A stretch of 64,000 nucleotides of DNA, taken from NCBI RefSeq assembly GCF_018613895.1, contig NZ_JAGGPH010000006.1, positions 62,001 to 126,000 on the forward strand, read 5' to 3'. The notes under the pieces are model-generated. The model had not been told where the DNA came from and made no database searches. It worked only from the letters and a program-made list of their open reading frames with translations. Below, piece after piece: positions 24,837-33,945 of this stretch. The stretch's first letter is position 1; each line of letters opens with the position of its first letter. The translations under genes and the position numbers were made by a program. Source of the DNA: Curtobacterium sp. ISL-83 (GTDB lineage: Bacteria; Actinomycetota; Actinomycetes; Actinomycetales; Microbacteriaceae).

Positions 24837-26543
24837 CTACTTGCGCAGCTCCAGGTACTTCGCGATGAGTGCCTTGGTCGACGGGTCCTGCGCGTCGAGC
24901 GCAGCCTGGTCGCCCTCGACGGCCGGCGTGACCTGCAGTGCCAGCTGCTTGCCGAGCTCGACGCCCCACTGGTCGAACGAGTCGATGCCCCAGATGGTGC
25001 CCTCGGTGAACACGATGTGCTCGTACAGCGCGATGAGCTGGCCGAGCACGCTCGGGGTGAGCTCCGGCGCCAGGATCGACGTCGTCGGCTTGTTGCCCGG
25101 GAACGTGCGGGCCGCGACGATCCCCTCGTCGGTCGTGCCCTCGGCACGGACCTCGTCGGCGCTCCTGCCGAACGCCAGCGCCTTCGTCTGTGCGAAGAAG
25201 TTCGCCAGGAAGAGCGTGTGAACGTCGGTGCCGGGCGCGACGCCCTTGCCGTCGCCGGTCTCGTCCTGGAGCGGACGTGCCGGGTTGGCGATGGTGATGA
25301 AGTCCGCCGGGATGAGCCGCGTGCCCTGGTGGATGAGCTGGTAGAACGCGTGCTGGCCGTTCGTGCCGGGCTCGCCCCAGAAGACCTCGCCGGTGTCGGT
25401 GACGACCGGGGAGCCGTCCCAGCGGACGCGCTTGCCGTTCGACTCCATCGTGAGCTGCTGCAGGTACGCGGCGAAGCGGTGCAGGTACTGCGTGTACGGC
25501 AGGACCGCGTGGCTCTGCGCGCCGAGGAAGTTCGTGTACCAGACGTTGAGCAGGCCCATCAGGACGGGGACGTTCTGCTCGAGCGGCGTGGTGCGGACGT
25601 GCTCGTCGATGGCGTGGAACCCCGAGAGGAACTGCTCCCAGTTCTCCGCGCCGATCGCGATGACGACGCTCGTGCCGATGGCGGAGTCGACCGAGTACCG
25701 GCCGCCCACCCAGTCCCAGAACCCGAACGCGTTCTCGGGGTCGATGCCGAACGCGGCGACCTTGTCGAGCGCGGTCGAGACGGCCACGAAGTGCTTCGCG
25801 ACGGCGTTCGACTTCTCGTCGTCGGTCGCGTCGGCGAGGCCGAGCTCCTCCCACAGCCACTGGCGAGCCAGGCGCGCGTTCGTGAGGGTCTCGAGGGTGC
25901 CGAACGTCTTCGACGCGACGATGAACAGCGTGGTCTCGGGGTCGAGGTCCGCGGTCTTCTCGTAGATGTCCGCGGGGTCGATGTTCGACACGAAGCGGGC
26001 TTCGAGGCCGGGCTGCACGTACGGCTTCAGGGCCTCGTAGACCATGACCGGGCCGAGGTCCGATCCGCCGATGCCGATGTTCACGACGGTCTCGATGCGC
26101 TTGCCCGTGACACCGGTCCACGCACCGCTCCGCACCTGCTCGGCGAACGCGTAGACCTTGTCGAGCGTGGCGTGCACGTCGGCGTCGACGTCCTGGCCGT
26201 CGACGACGAGCGCCGGCGTGATGCCCTTCGGACGGCGGAGCGCGGTGTGCAGGACGGCGCGGTCCTCGGTCACGTTGATGTGCTCACCGGCGAGCATCGC
26301 CTGGAAGCGCTCGGCGACGCCGGTGTCCTTCGCGACCTGCAGCAGGGCGGTGAGGATCTCCTCGGTCACCAGGCCCTTCGACAGGTCGACGGTGAGGTCG
26401 GCTGCCTGGAACGTGTACTGCTCGGCACGACCGGGGTCGCTGTCGAACCACCCTCGCAGGTCCGGGGTGAAGCCGTCGGCGATGCCGGCGAGCGTCTTCC
26501 AGCCGTCGGTCGATGTGGGGTCGACGGGAGCGGATTCGGTCAC
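24837..26543 (-). CDS. pgi: Glucose-6-phosphate isomerase
   Basis: 568-residue phosphoglucose isomerase of glycolysis and gluconeogenesis, interconverting glucose-6-phosphate and fructose-6-phosphate in the cytosol. Conserved segments include [50 protein letters not shown], the second PGI signature [12 protein letters not shown] with downstream [19 protein letters not shown], and the C-terminal region [14 protein letters not shown]. Length is that of the usual long bacterial form. A separate promoter is likely, since a strong terminator (26757-26805) isolates it from copA. Confidence 0.97.
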   Translation of the reverse strand: MTESAPVDPTSTDGWKTLAGIADGFTPDLRGWFDSDPGRAEQYTFQAADLTVDLSKGLVTEEILTALLQVAKDTGVAERFQAMLAGEHINVTEDRAVLHTALRRPKGITPALVVDGQDVDADVHATLDKVYAFAEQVRSGAWTGVTGKRIETVVNIGIGGSDLGPVMVYEALKPYVQPGLEARFVSNIDPADIYEKTADLDPETTLFIVASKTFGTLETLTNARLARQWLWEELGLADATDDEKSNAVAKHFVAVSTALDKVAAFGIDPENAFGFWDWVGGRYSVDSAIGTSVVIAIGAENWEQFLSGFHAIDEHVRTTPLEQNVPVLMGLLNVWYTNFLGAQSHAVLPYTQYLHRFAAYLQQLTMESNGKRVRWDGSPVVTDTGEVFWGEPGTNGQHAFYQLIHQGTRLIPADFITIANPARPLQDETGDGKGVAPGTDVHTLFLANFFAQTKALAFGRSADEVRAEGTTDEGIVAARTFPGNKPTTSILAPELTPSVLGQLIALYEHIVFTEGTIWGIDSFDQWGVELGKQLALQVTPAVEGDQAALDAQDPSTKALIAKYLELRK

Positions 26544-26697
26544 AGAGGTCCTCCTGGATCACCTTCAAGACGTACAGCCCGCAGGTCACCGCAGCACTGC
26601 GTCGCGGACCACTCCCGAGCGTAGTGCCGTCGCGGTGCGACCGCGCACAGTCGGTCAGCCGGGAGGCACGGGTCGCCCCCGCACCCTGTGCTGCGGC

Positions 26698-26808
26698 CCG
26701 GAATCGCGCGTCCCTGCCCGAATCGCGCGTACCGAGCGGAATCGGGCGTACCGGCCGGAATCGCGCGTACCCGGTCCTGCGGTCGGACCGGGTACGCGCG
26801 GTTCCGCT
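26698..26808. repeat. Cluster of GGAATCGCGCGTACC repeats
   Basis: The 308-bp gap between pgi and copA holds at least four direct copies or near-copies of GAATCGCGCGTACC (starting near 26701, 26720, 26739 and 26758), spaced about 19 bp, and one inverted copy (GGGTACGCGCGGTTCC, to 26805). The same motif recurs at 33852-33917. It is not coding. The rest of the gap shows no gene. Confidence 0.7.
26757..26805 (-). terminator. Terminator hairpin downstream of copA
   Basis: The last direct repeat and the inverted copy form a 21-bp stem: arm GGAATCGCGCGTACCCGGTC(C) against the arm beginning GGACCGGGTACGCGCGG, with one mismatch and a seven-base loop. It starts 47 bp past the copA stop and should end the csoR-copZ-copA transcript. 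Confidence 0.65.
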
Positions 26809-26851
26809 TCCCATTGCGCCTGTTGTGGGAAGGAACGCTCGGGGCTCGGCG

Positions 26852-29092
26852 CTAGGGACGCGGCGCGAACCGACGCAGGCGCAGGCTGTTCGTGACGACG
26901 AACACCGACGAGAACGCCATGGCCGCGCCCGCCAGCACGGGGTTGAGCAGCCCCGCCATCGCGAGCGGGATTGCCGCGACGTTGTACGCGAACGCCCAGA
27001 ACAGGTTGCCCTTGATCGTGCCGAGGGTCACCCGCGACAGTCGGATCGCGTCCGCCACCACGGTCAGCCGGCCGCTCACCACGGTGATGTCACTCGCAGC
27101 GATCGCCGCGTCGGTGCCGGCACCCATCGCGATGCCGAGATCGGCCGCAGCGAGCGCGGCGGCGTCGTTCACCCCGTCGCCGACCATCGCCACGCGGTGT
27201 CCCTCGGCCTGCAGCCGTCGGACGGTGTCCAACTTCGACGCCGGGGTCGCCCGGGCGTGCACCTCGTCGATGCCGACCTGCTCCGCGACGGCACGGGCGG
27301 CACCGTCGTTGTCACCGGTGAGCAGCACCGGGTGGAGACCGAGCGCCCGGAAGCGCGCGATCGCCTCGGCGGCCTCGGCCTTCACGGTGTCACCGACCAC
27401 CAGGACCCCGAGGGCGATGCCCCCCTGCGCGACGGCGACGGCCGTGCCACCGTCGGACTCGGCGGCGGCGATCGCAGCCGAGACGTCGTCCGGCACGCTG
27501 ACGGACCAGGAATCGGTCAGCCAGCGAACGCCGCCGACCAGGACGACCTCGCCGTCCACGACCGCCTGCACCCCGGAGCCGGCGGTGTTCGCGAACTGGG
27601 TCGCGGTGGGCACCACCACCCCGTGGGAGACCGCCGCGCGGACGATGGCCCGAGCGACAGGGTGCTCCGAGCCGTCCTCGACCGCAGCGGCCATCCGGAG
27701 CAGGTCGTCGGCGGTGTGCGTCGAGCAATCTGCGGGGAGGACCGAGCGCAGCGTCATCTCGCCCGTCGTGACCGTGCCCGTCTTGTCGAGCACGATCGTG
27801 TCGACGCCCCTGGTCTGCTCGAGTGCCTGCGGGCCGCCGATCAGGATCCCGAGCTGGGACCCTCGCCCGGTGCCCACGAGGAGCGCCGTGGGGGTCGCGA
27901 GACCGAGGGCGCACGGGCAGGCGATGATCAGGGTCGCGACGGCAGCGGTGAAGGCAGCCGTGACGGAACCGCCGAACACCAGCCACCCGACGAACGCGAG
28001 CACGGCGAGGCCGATGACGATCGGGACGAACACGCCGGACACCCGGTCGGCCAGACGCTGGACGTCGGCCTTGCCGGTCTGGGCGTCCTCGACGAGTCGC
28101 CCCATCCGCGCGAGTTCGGTGTCGGAACCGACGCGGGTGACCTCGACGACGAGTCGGCCCCCGACGTTGACGGTGGCGCCCGTGACCCGGTCACCCGCCC
28201 CGACCTCGACCGGCACCGCTTCACCGGTCAGCATGCTGAGGTCGACCGCGGACGATCCCTCGCGGACGAGTCCGTCGCTCGGGATCCGCTCCCCCGGTCG
28301 CACGACGACCACGTCACCCACGACGAGCGACGCGACCGGCACGCGGACCTCTGCTCCCCCGTCGCGCAGGACCGCGGCGTCCTTCGCACCGAGCTCGAGC
28401 AGGGCACGGAGCGCGGCGCCGGACTGCTGCTTCGCGCGGGCTTCCATGTACCGACCAGCGAGGATGAACACCGTGACGGCCGACGCCACCTCGAGGTACA
28501 GGTCGGAGGCTTCCGGGTCGGTGGCCAGCCACGCGAACGCCATGTGCATGCCGCGCATCCCGGCGTCCCCGAGGAACAGGGCGTACAACGACCAACCGAA
28601 CGCGGCGAGGACCCCGACGCTCACCAGGGTGTCCATGGTCGCGGCGCCGTGGCGCGCGTTCACCCACGCGGCACGGTGGAACGGCAGGGCACCCCAGACC
28701 GCGACGGGCGCGGCGAGGGTCAGGGCGAGCCACTGCCAGTTCGGGAACTGCAGGACGGGCACCATCGACAGGACGACGACCGGCAGTGCGAGCACCGCGG
28801 ACACGACGAGCCGACGACGCAGTGCCGCGGTCGGGTCGGGGTCGTCGCCAGGAGGCGCGTCGGGGACCGGGGGCGCGGGCAGCGATGCGCCGTACCCGGC
28901 GGACTCCACCGCGGCGATGAGCACCGCGGGGTCGGTGTCCGTGGCGTCGTCGAGTCGCACCTGCGCCTTCTCGGTGGCGTAGTTCACCGTCGCCGTCACC
29001 CCGGGGAGCTTGCCGAGCTTCCGTTCGATGCGGTTCGCGCACGACGCGCAGGTCATCCCGGTGATGTCGAGCTCGACGACGCCGTCGGTCAT
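26852..29092 (-). CDS. copA: Copper-translocating P1B-type ATPase
   Basis: 746-residue Cu(I) export ATPase. One N-terminal heavy-metal domain (MTCASC, about residues 13-18), eight predicted helices, actuator motif [10 protein letters not shown], the metal-binding CPC in [20 protein letters not shown], the phosphorylation site [13 protein letters not shown], the SEHPVA nucleotide loop and the hinge [23 protein letters not shown] with the N-domain HP motif and a C-terminal MAFSS-type segment indicates the copper/silver class (P1B-1). It overlaps copZ by 4 bp. Induction by copper through CsoR is expected. Confidence 0.95.
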   Translation of the reverse strand: MTDGVVELDITGMTCASCANRIERKLGKLPGVTATVNYATEKAQVRLDDATDTDPAVLIAAVESAGYGASLPAPPVPDAPPGDDPDPTAALRRRLVVSAVLALPVVVLSMVPVLQFPNWQWLALTLAAPVAVWGALPFHRAAWVNARHGAATMDTLVSVGVLAAFGWSLYALFLGDAGMRGMHMAFAWLATDPEASDLYLEVASAVTVFILAGRYMEARAKQQSGAALRALLELGAKDAAVLRDGGAEVRVPVASLVVGDVVVVRPGERIPSDGLVREGSSAVDLSMLTGEAVPVEVGAGDRVTGATVNVGGRLVVEVTRVGSDTELARMGRLVEDAQTGKADVQRLADRVSGVFVPIVIGLAVLAFVGWLVFGGSVTAAFTAAVATLIIACPCALGLATPTALLVGTGRGSQLGILIGGPQALEQTRGVDTIVLDKTGTVTTGEMTLRSVLPADCSTHTADDLLRMAAAVEDGSEHPVARAIVRAAVSHGVVVPTATQFANTAGSGVQAVVDGEVVLVGGVRWLTDSWSVSVPDDVSAAIAAAESDGGTAVAVAQGGIALGVLVVGDTVKAEAAEAIARFRALGLHPVLLTGDNDGAARAVAEQVGIDEVHARATPASKLDTVRRLQAEGHRVAMVGDGVNDAAALAAADLGIAMGAGTDAAIAASDITVVSGRLTVVADAIRLSRVTLGTIKGNLFWAFAYNVAAIPLAMAGLLNPVLAGAAMAFSSVFVVTNSLRLRRFAPRP

Positions 29093-29307
29093 GCGCGCAC
29101 CACCTCGTACCCGGCCTCGGTGACGGCGTTCCGCAACGTCTCGGCGTCCACCGGCACGTCCGACGTGACGGTGACCGCGGACGACCCCCCGGGGACGAGT
29201 TCGACGGCGACGGCCGCGACCCCGTCGACCTCCGACAGCTCCTCGGTCACGCTCATCACGCAGTGCTCGCAGGTCATCCCGGTGACGAGCAGTGTCTCGG
29301 TGGTCAT
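29089..29307 (-). CDS. copZ: Copper chaperone, heavy-metal-associated domain
   Basis: 72-residue ferredoxin-like HMA protein with the metal site [11 protein letters not shown] near the N-terminus (Cys-x-x-Cys binding one Cu(I)). It hands copper to the CopA N-terminal domain. Its stop codon overlaps the copA ATG, and csoR lies 32 bp upstream, giving a csoR-copZ-copA operon. Size and charge are typical for CopZ. Confidence 0.93.
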   Translation of the reverse strand: MTTETLLVTGMTCEHCVMSVTEELSEVDGVAAVAVELVPGGSSAVTVTSDVPVDAETLRNAVTEAGYEVVRA

Positions 29308-29339
29308 GGTGGTCCCTTCGTGGTGTTCGTCGGATGGGG

Positions 29340-29645
29340 TCAGGAGCGGACGAGGCGGACGATCGCATCGCTCGCTTCGCGCACCTTCGCGTCCGCAGCG
29401 TCGCCGCCCTCGGCGACCGCCTCGGCGACGCAGTGCCGCAGGTGGTCCTCGAGCAGGGAGAGCGCGACCCGTTCGAGCGCGCGGTTCGCTGCCGAGATCT
29501 GCGTGAGGACGTCGATGCAGTACGTCTCGTCCTCGACCATGCGGGCGATGCCGCGCACCTGGCCCTCGGCGCGACGGAGTCGCTTGAGCAGGTCGTCCTT
29601 GTCGCCGATGTACCCGACGTGTTCGTGCACGGTGTCGTCCATCAT
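29340..29645 (-). CDS. csoR: Copper-sensing repressor CsoR
   Basis: 101-residue all-helical repressor of the CsoR/RcnR family. The Cu(I) ligands of CsoR are in place: Cys43, His68 and Cys72 (numbered from the upstream ATG), in [13 protein letters not shown] and LEDHLRHC. Helix 1 has [20 protein letters not shown]. Two consecutive ATG codons (29645 and 29642) are possible starts. It represses its own operon; its binding site lies in the promoter spacer just upstream. Confidence 0.94.
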   Translation of the reverse strand: MMDDTVHEHVGYIGDKDDLLKRLRRAEGQVRGIARMVEDETYCIDVLTQISAANRALERVALSLLEDHLRHCVAEAVAEGGDAADAKVREASDAIVRLVRS

Positions 29646-29652
29646 GCTCTGT

Positions 29653-29682
29653 ACGGTACCCCCCTAGGGTATCTACTGTCCA
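29653..29682 (-). promoter_or_regulatory. csoR-copZ-copA promoter with CsoR operator in the spacer
   Basis: On the minus strand, -35 TGGACA (29677-29682) and -10 TACCGT (29653-29658) are 18 bp apart. The spacer holds TACCC-CCCTA-GGGTA (29657-29671), the GC-flanked inverted repeat typical of CsoR sites. Binding there would block RNA polymerase until Cu(I) releases the repressor. Confidence 0.75.
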
Positions 29683-29810
29683 GTCTGCCGACCGTCACCG
29701 CCCTCCGGCCGGACTTCCCGAAGTCATGTGTGACGAATCCCGTCTGCCACTCGTCTCATCCGTGAACAGCAACCGCTGGGAACACCCGGCGGTCATCGGA
29801 AGGAGCACCC

Positions 29811-30251
29811 ATGGCTGACACCATCACCACCCCCGCCACCCGCACCCCCGCCCACACGGGCACGACCGTCACGACCGGCACGACGGTGATCGACGACACC
29901 GTCGTCGCGAAGGTCGCCGGGATCGCCGCCCGCGACGTCGCCGGCGTGCACTCCCTCGGCTCGGGCGCGGCCCGTGCCATCGGCGCGATCCGGGGCGCGA
30001 TCGGACAGCGCGACCTCGCCCAGGGCGTGAAGGTCGAGGTCGGCGAGAAGCAGGTCGCCGCCGACATCGTCATCGTCGCCGAGTACCCCGTCGCCCTGCA
30101 GGACGTCGCCGAGGGCGTCCGCTCCGCGGTGGCCGGCGCCATCGAGCAGATCGTCGGCATGGACGTCGCCGAGGTCAACGTCACCGTCCAGGACGTCTTC
30201 ATCCCCGGCGACGACGAGGACGAGGACAAGAAGGAGACCCGCGTCGAATGA
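29811..30251 (+). CDS. Asp23/Gls24 family envelope stress protein
   Basis: 146-residue Asp23/Gls24 protein. After a Thr-rich 30-residue lead, the domain reads GTTVIDDTVVAKVAGIAARD, VAGVHSLGSGAARAIGA, and ends with an acidic tail EDEDKKE. In Staphylococcus the homologue Asp23 is held at the membrane by AmaP and supports cell-wall stress tolerance. GGAAGGAG precedes the ATG. First gene of a five-gene overlapping operon with a second Asp23-like protein and an AmaP-like membrane protein. Confidence 0.9.
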   Translation: MADTITTPATRTPAHTGTTVTTGTTVIDDTVVAKVAGIAARDVAGVHSLGSGAARAIGAIRGAIGQRDLAQGVKVEVGEKQVAADIVIVAEYPVALQDVAEGVRSAVAGAIEQIVGMDVAEVNVTVQDVFIPGDDEDEDKKETRVE

Positions 30252-30439
30252 GCACCACACTGATCGGCGCCCTGATCGGCGCCGTCCTGGCCGTCGTCGC
30301 ACTGCAGTTCGGGTTCTGGGGCTTCGTGCTCGTCGTCCTGTTCGGGGCGATCGGGGCCCTCGTGGCCGCCATCGCCACGGGCCGGATCGACCGCGGTGCC
30401 CTCACCGACGTGCTGACCGGACGCCGGAGCTCCCGGTGA
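30248..30439 (+). CDS. DUF2273-like small membrane protein
   Basis: 63-residue protein that is almost all membrane-spanning: two helices (LIGALIGAVLAVVALQFGFW and FVLVVLFGAIGALVAAIAT) and a short basic C-terminus. It overlaps the Asp23 gene by 4 bp and the next gene by 4 bp (GTGA). DUF2273 proteins typically accompany Asp23 and AmaP genes and probably help anchor Asp23 to the membrane. Confidence 0.8.
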   Translation: MSTTLIGALIGAVLAVVALQFGFWGFVLVVLFGAIGALVAAIATGRIDRGALTDVLTGRRSSR

Positions 30440-30750
30440 GCGGCGACCCGGTCATCCCGGGCCGGGTCGAGATCACCGCTCGTGCACTGACCTCGCTGGC
30501 GCGGGCGGTCGCAGCCGAACGGCTCGGCGCGCCTGCCCGCCGGGTGCGGGTCGGTCTCGGCGACGCGTCCGGAGCACTCGCGCTCGACATCACCGGACCG
30601 ATGGCGGCCGGCGACGACCTCGTCACCGAGGCCACCCACGCCGCGGAACAGATCCGCGGTCGCGTGAGCGAGCTGACCGGTCGGCACGTCGGACGTGCCC
30701 ACATCGAACTCACCGGGATCGTGCGGACGCACGAGACCCGGGTCCACTAG
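30436..30750 (+). CDS. Second Asp23-like protein
   Basis: 104-residue protein with the Asp23/Gls24 layout in short form: VEITARALTSLARAVAAERL, VRVGLGDASGALALDITGPM, and a C-terminal strand VGRAHIELTGIV. The start is a GTG overlapping the DUF2273 stop codon. Two Asp23-type proteins in one operon suggest heteromer formation; this is inferred from position. Confidence 0.72.
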   Translation: MSGDPVIPGRVEITARALTSLARAVAAERLGAPARRVRVGLGDASGALALDITGPMAAGDDLVTEATHAAEQIRGRVSELTGRHVGRAHIELTGIVRTHETRVH

Positions 30751-30759
30751 GAGGCCACG

Positions 30760-31335
30760 ATGCGCAACGTTTCCGTCGAACGACGAATCCGGCGCCGGAG
30801 CGAGCACCGTTCCCGTTCCACCGCCGTGTCCATCGCCCTCGTGGTGCTCGCCGTGGTCGCCGCGTGGATCGGCACCGAGTCGGTGCTCCGTGCGGTCGGG
30901 GCGGCGCCGCTCCTCGCCGCCCCGCAGACGGTCGTCGACGCCGCGCTCCGTCCCGACCCGGCGTTCCTGACCATCGCCGAGCTCGTGGCAGCGCTCCTCG
31001 TGGTCGTCGGGGTGGTCATGGTCGTCCTCGCAGTGACGCCCGGACGGCACCACCGCTCGGCCGTGCAGCACGAGCGGGGCGCGGTCGTCATCGACAGCCG
31101 CATCCTCGCCTCGACCGCTGCGAACGCCGCAGGCCTGGCCGCGGGCGTCCCGGAGGGCAACACCTCCGCGACCGCCCGGGGTCGCAGCACCGAGGTCCGG
31201 GTCGTCCCGCTCACCGGGGTCCCGGTCGACCAGTCCGTCGTCCGCGAAGCCGTCCAGCAGCGGCTCAGCGCGCTCGACGAGCGCTTCGGCCGCCGGGTCC
31301 GGGTCCACGTCGAGGAGAAGGGAACGCTCGCATGA
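30760..31335 (+). CDS. DUF6286-like membrane protein
   Basis: 191-residue protein with a basic N-terminus (RRIRRRSEHRSR), a first membrane helix at about residues 25-45, a second at 68-92, and a soluble C-terminal domain (about 100-191) with VRVVPLTGVPVDQSVVREAV. This layout is seen in actinobacterial Asp23 operons. TAGGAGG lies just before the ATG at 30760. It overlaps the next gene by 4 bp. Exact function is not established. Confidence 0.75.
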   Translation: MRNVSVERRIRRRSEHRSRSTAVSIALVVLAVVAAWIGTESVLRAVGAAPLLAAPQTVVDAALRPDPAFLTIAELVAALLVVVGVVMVVLAVTPGRHHRSAVQHERGAVVIDSRILASTAANAAGLAAGVPEGNTSATARGRSTEVRVVPLTGVPVDQSVVREAVQQRLSALDERFGRRVRVHVEEKGTLA

Positions 31336-31895
31336 CGAAGAGCAACCGCACCCTCAACCGGATCATCCTGTTCGTCCTCGGAGTCGTCTCCGTCGTCGTC
31401 GGGCTCGCGATCGGGGCGGGCATCCTGCCCGCGGTCCGCGACGCGATGCGTCCGTACGTGACGTTCCCCCGGCACGTGGGCATCCCCGCCGCGTCGCTGT
31501 GGATCGTGGCCGGAGCATGCGCCGTCGTCATCGTCCTCGCGCTGCTCTGGGTGGTCACCCGGGGCGGGGGCGGCACGGCCGTCGCCGTCCGGGAGCGCTC
31601 CGGCGACGACGCCGTGACGGTGAACGTCGCACTGGTGCGCGACCTGATCGACCACGAGCTGTCCGGCGTCCGTGACGTCGTCGGCTCCCGGGTCGACACG
31701 TACATCGTCCGCCGCCAGCGTGCTGCCCGCATCCGCGTGGCCGTCCGACGGGGCGGTGACGCCGTGACCGTCCTCGACGCCGTCGACCGCGCGGTCGCGA
31801 CGCTCGATCGGACCCTCGGCCGTCAGGTCCCGGTGCTCGTGCACCTGACCGGCGGGACCCGCCCGGCACTGACCAAGGCGACCCGCGTCCACTGA
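31332..31895 (+). CDS. AmaP-like Asp23 membrane-anchor protein
   Basis: 187-residue protein with two N-terminal membrane helices (IILFVLGVVSVVVGLAIGAG and SLWIVAGACAVVIVLALLW) and a C-terminal cytosolic domain of about 110 residues (VALVRDLIDHELSGVRDVVG, VLVHLTGG). The architecture matches the alkaline shock response membrane anchor AmaP. It ends the overlapping Asp23 operon; a CsbD gene follows 87 bp later. Confidence 0.78.
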   Translation: MTKSNRTLNRIILFVLGVVSVVVGLAIGAGILPAVRDAMRPYVTFPRHVGIPAASLWIVAGACAVVIVLALLWVVTRGGGGTAVAVRERSGDDAVTVNVALVRDLIDHELSGVRDVVGSRVDTYIVRRQRAARIRVAVRRGGDAVTVLDAVDRAVATLDRTLGRQVPVLVHLTGGTRPALTKATRVH

Positions 31896-31982
31896 CGCCG
31901 ATCGGCGGACGCACCCCGGCCCTCCCGGCCGAACGACCAACCACCCACCGGGCACACGCCCACCACCTGGAAGGAACCCCCC

Positions 31983-32156
31983 ATGGGACTCGACGACAAG
32001 ATCAAGAATGCTGCGCAGGACCTCGCCGGCAAGGCGAAGGAGACGGTCGGCAACCTCACCAACGACGACCAGAAGGTCGCCGAGGGCAAGAAGGACCAGG
32101 CCGCGGCCAGCGTCAAGCAGACCGGTGAGGACGTCAAGGACGTCTTCAAGAAGTAG
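31983..32156 (+). CDS. CsbD family stress protein
   Basis: 57-residue hydrophilic protein (MGLDDKIKNAAQDLAGKAK, then repeats of the Asn/Asp-Asp-Gln-Lys-Val-Ala-Glu-Gly kind) of the CsbD family, general-stress proteins of unknown molecular role. GGAAGGAA precedes the ATG at 31983. It has the compact KEx2, QAAASVKQTGED pattern of a folded helical bundle. A terminator-like hairpin lies 60 bp downstream. Confidence 0.9.
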   Translation: MGLDDKIKNAAQDLAGKAKETVGNLTNDDQKVAEGKKDQAAASVKQTGEDVKDVFKK

Positions 32157-32214
32157 GACGACGGTTCCGTGGCGGGCGCGTGACCCGAACGCGTGTCCGC
32201 CACGGTCGAAGAAC

Positions 32215-32256
32215 GGACGGGAGGCGCGGTGCCGGTTGGCACTGTGCCTCCCGTTC
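32215..32256. terminator. Terminator hairpin (GGACGGGAGGC family)
   Basis: Arms ACGGGAGGC.GCGGTGCC and GGCACTGTGCCTCCCGT, with one mismatch and a GGTT loop, follow csbD. This is another copy of the hairpin family at 17721 and 24781. Confidence 0.7.
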
Positions 32257-32367
32257 GTCATGTCGTCGGGCCGCCCACATCACGCCGCGATCACGAATTC
32301 CGGATTCGTCGCACGTCACCTGTCAGGATCGCCGCGGCGTCGACATTGTCAAGGTGAAGGGGGCACC

Positions 32368-32910
32368 GTGGACGACAACACCGAAGACGACGACGCAGGC
32401 CTGATCCGCCGACTCGCCATGGGCGATCGTGCTGCGTTGGCATCGGCGTTCGATCGGTTCGCGCCGACGCTGACGCGGTACGCGTGGGCGATCGCGGGGT
32501 CCCGGCAGGACGTCGAGGAACTCGTCCAGGACACCATGCTGACCCTCTGGCAGAAAGCCGACGGGCTGCAGCTGCCGACCGGGATGCTGCTGCCGTGGCT
32601 GCTGGTCGTGTGCCGCAACCACGCCAAGAACCTCGCCCGCCGCAACACCAAGCACGCCGGCGACGAACTCCCCGACCAGGTCCCCGCACCCGGTGACCAC
32701 ACCGACGCCGCTGAGCAGTTGCGGTGGGTGCGCGCCGAGATCGCGGCGTTGCCCGACACGGACCGGCGGATCTGCGAACTGTGCCTGCTGCAGGGGTACT
32801 CCTACGCGGAGGCCGCGCAGCTGCTCGGGTTGAGCGTCGGCGCGGTCACCCAGCGGGTCGCCCGGTCCCGCCGACGACTCAAGAAGGCGGTGACGCACGA
32901 TGAACACTGA
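32368..32910 (+). CDS. Sigma-70 family (ECF-type) RNA polymerase sigma factor
   Basis: 180-residue sigma factor with region 2 (about residues 14-85: ALASAFDRFAPTLTRYAWAI, ELVQDTMLTLWQKA) and region 4 (about 120-170: ALPDTDRRICELCLLQGYSY, AEAAQLLGLSVGAVTQRVARS). Regions 1 and 3 are missing, as in ECF sigmas. GTG start at 32368 with AAGGGGG upstream. It overlaps the next gene, a single-span membrane protein, by 11 bp, the usual layout of an ECF sigma and its anti-sigma or sensor. The signal is unknown. Confidence 0.9.
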   Translation: MDDNTEDDDAGLIRRLAMGDRAALASAFDRFAPTLTRYAWAIAGSRQDVEELVQDTMLTLWQKADGLQLPTGMLLPWLLVVCRNHAKNLARRNTKHAGDELPDQVPAPGDHTDAAEQLRWVRAEIAALPDTDRRICELCLLQGYSYAEAAQLLGLSVGAVTQRVARSRRRLKKAVTHDEH

Positions 32911-33739
32911 ACCCCCCGAGGGAGACGACCTGCACCGCATGCTCGTCTCGATGAAGCAGAACGTCCTCGAGCGAGCCACCCCACGACCCAAGCGACGGCG
33001 TCACCGCACGGGCATCGCGATCGGCGTCGTCGGGGTCCTCCTGCTCGGCGCTGCCGGCGGCAGCGTCGCGCTCGGGCTCATCCCGACCAGGCTCGCCGCC
33101 GCACCCGCCCCCTCCGCGACCCACAGCCAGGAGCCCGCGGTGACGGAGACCCCGTCCGGGGACCCGGTCATCGACCGTCCCACCCCGACGGCGACCCCGA
33201 CCCCCACCGGGACCCCCACGCCGACCCGGCCGGCGTACGCGCTCGACGACCCGTCCACCTGGACGGTCTCGGGAACCGAGGTGGGTCCGATCGCCCTCGG
33301 CGGGAACCGCGAAGCCGAGATCGACGACCTGGCGGGCCCGTTCTCGACCTTGGGCCCCGAACAGACGTGCCCGAACCCGAACGCCGTGTTCCTCCACGAC
33401 GAGCAGGGGACGAACCTGGTCGTGGTGGGCACGGACGGCACCGTGCAGAGCGTCGACATCGGCTTCTCCATGCCGCTCGGGCAGACGCAGGTAGCGGGAC
33501 CGACCACGCCGGAGGGGCTCGGCATCGGGAGCACGCTCGAACAACTGCGGGCGGCCTACCCCGACCTGCACTTCTCGCGCGCGGGTGCCGATGGTCCGAC
33601 CGTCGACAACCCGTACGGCGGCTACGTCACCGCCATGAACGGCGCGACGGTCACGTTCCTCATCCCGGTGGGTCAGGACCGGGTTGCGAGCATGTGGGTG
33701 AGCGTGACCGACCCGAACCCGCCGGACGAGTACTGCTGA
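32900..33739 (+). CDS. Single-span membrane protein, putative anti-sigma partner
   Basis: 279-residue protein: cytosolic N-terminus of about 33 residues (LHRMLVSMKQNVLERATPRP), one membrane helix at about 34-57 (TGIAIGVVGVLLLGAAGG), a Thr-Pro-rich linker (about 70-112) and an extracellular domain of about 165 residues with one Cys near its middle and a C-terminal Cys. The short N-terminal part lacks a zinc anti-sigma HxxxCxxC motif, so anti-sigma activity is suggested only by its coupling to the sigma gene. The extracellular part could be the sensor. Confidence 0.65.
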   Translation: MNTEPPEGDDLHRMLVSMKQNVLERATPRPKRRRHRTGIAIGVVGVLLLGAAGGSVALGLIPTRLAAAPAPSATHSQEPAVTETPSGDPVIDRPTPTATPTPTGTPTPTRPAYALDDPSTWTVSGTEVGPIALGGNREAEIDDLAGPFSTLGPEQTCPNPNAVFLHDEQGTNLVVVGTDGTVQSVDIGFSMPLGQTQVAGPTTPEGLGIGSTLEQLRAAYPDLHFSRAGADGPTVDNPYGGYVTAMNGATVTFLIPVGQDRVASMWVSVTDPNPPDEYC

Positions 33740-33851
33740 GCGGTGGCCGCCGGCCCCGGTGCGTCTGGCCTCCGGCTCGACGCGTCAGGCGAACGGCGGT
33801 AGCGCTCAGCACCTCAGCGCGTTCCTTCCCAGAACGGGTGCGATGGCAAGT

Positions 33852-33917
33852 GGAATCGCGCGTACCCGTGGGAACAGTTGGCCCGGGTACGCGCGAAAGC
33901 GCCGGGTACGCGCGGAA
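33852..33917. terminator. Bidirectional hairpin built from GGAATCGCGCGTACC repeats
   Basis: GGAATCGCGCGTACCCG (33852-33868) pairs with CGGGTACGCGCG (33884-33895), and a further inverted copy GGGTACGCGCGGAAAG starts at 33904. The repeat is that at 26698-26808. It lies between the convergent membrane-protein and oleD genes. Confidence 0.6.
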
Positions 33918-33945
33918 AGGCAGGGTGCGCGCGGGGTTCGCGCGC

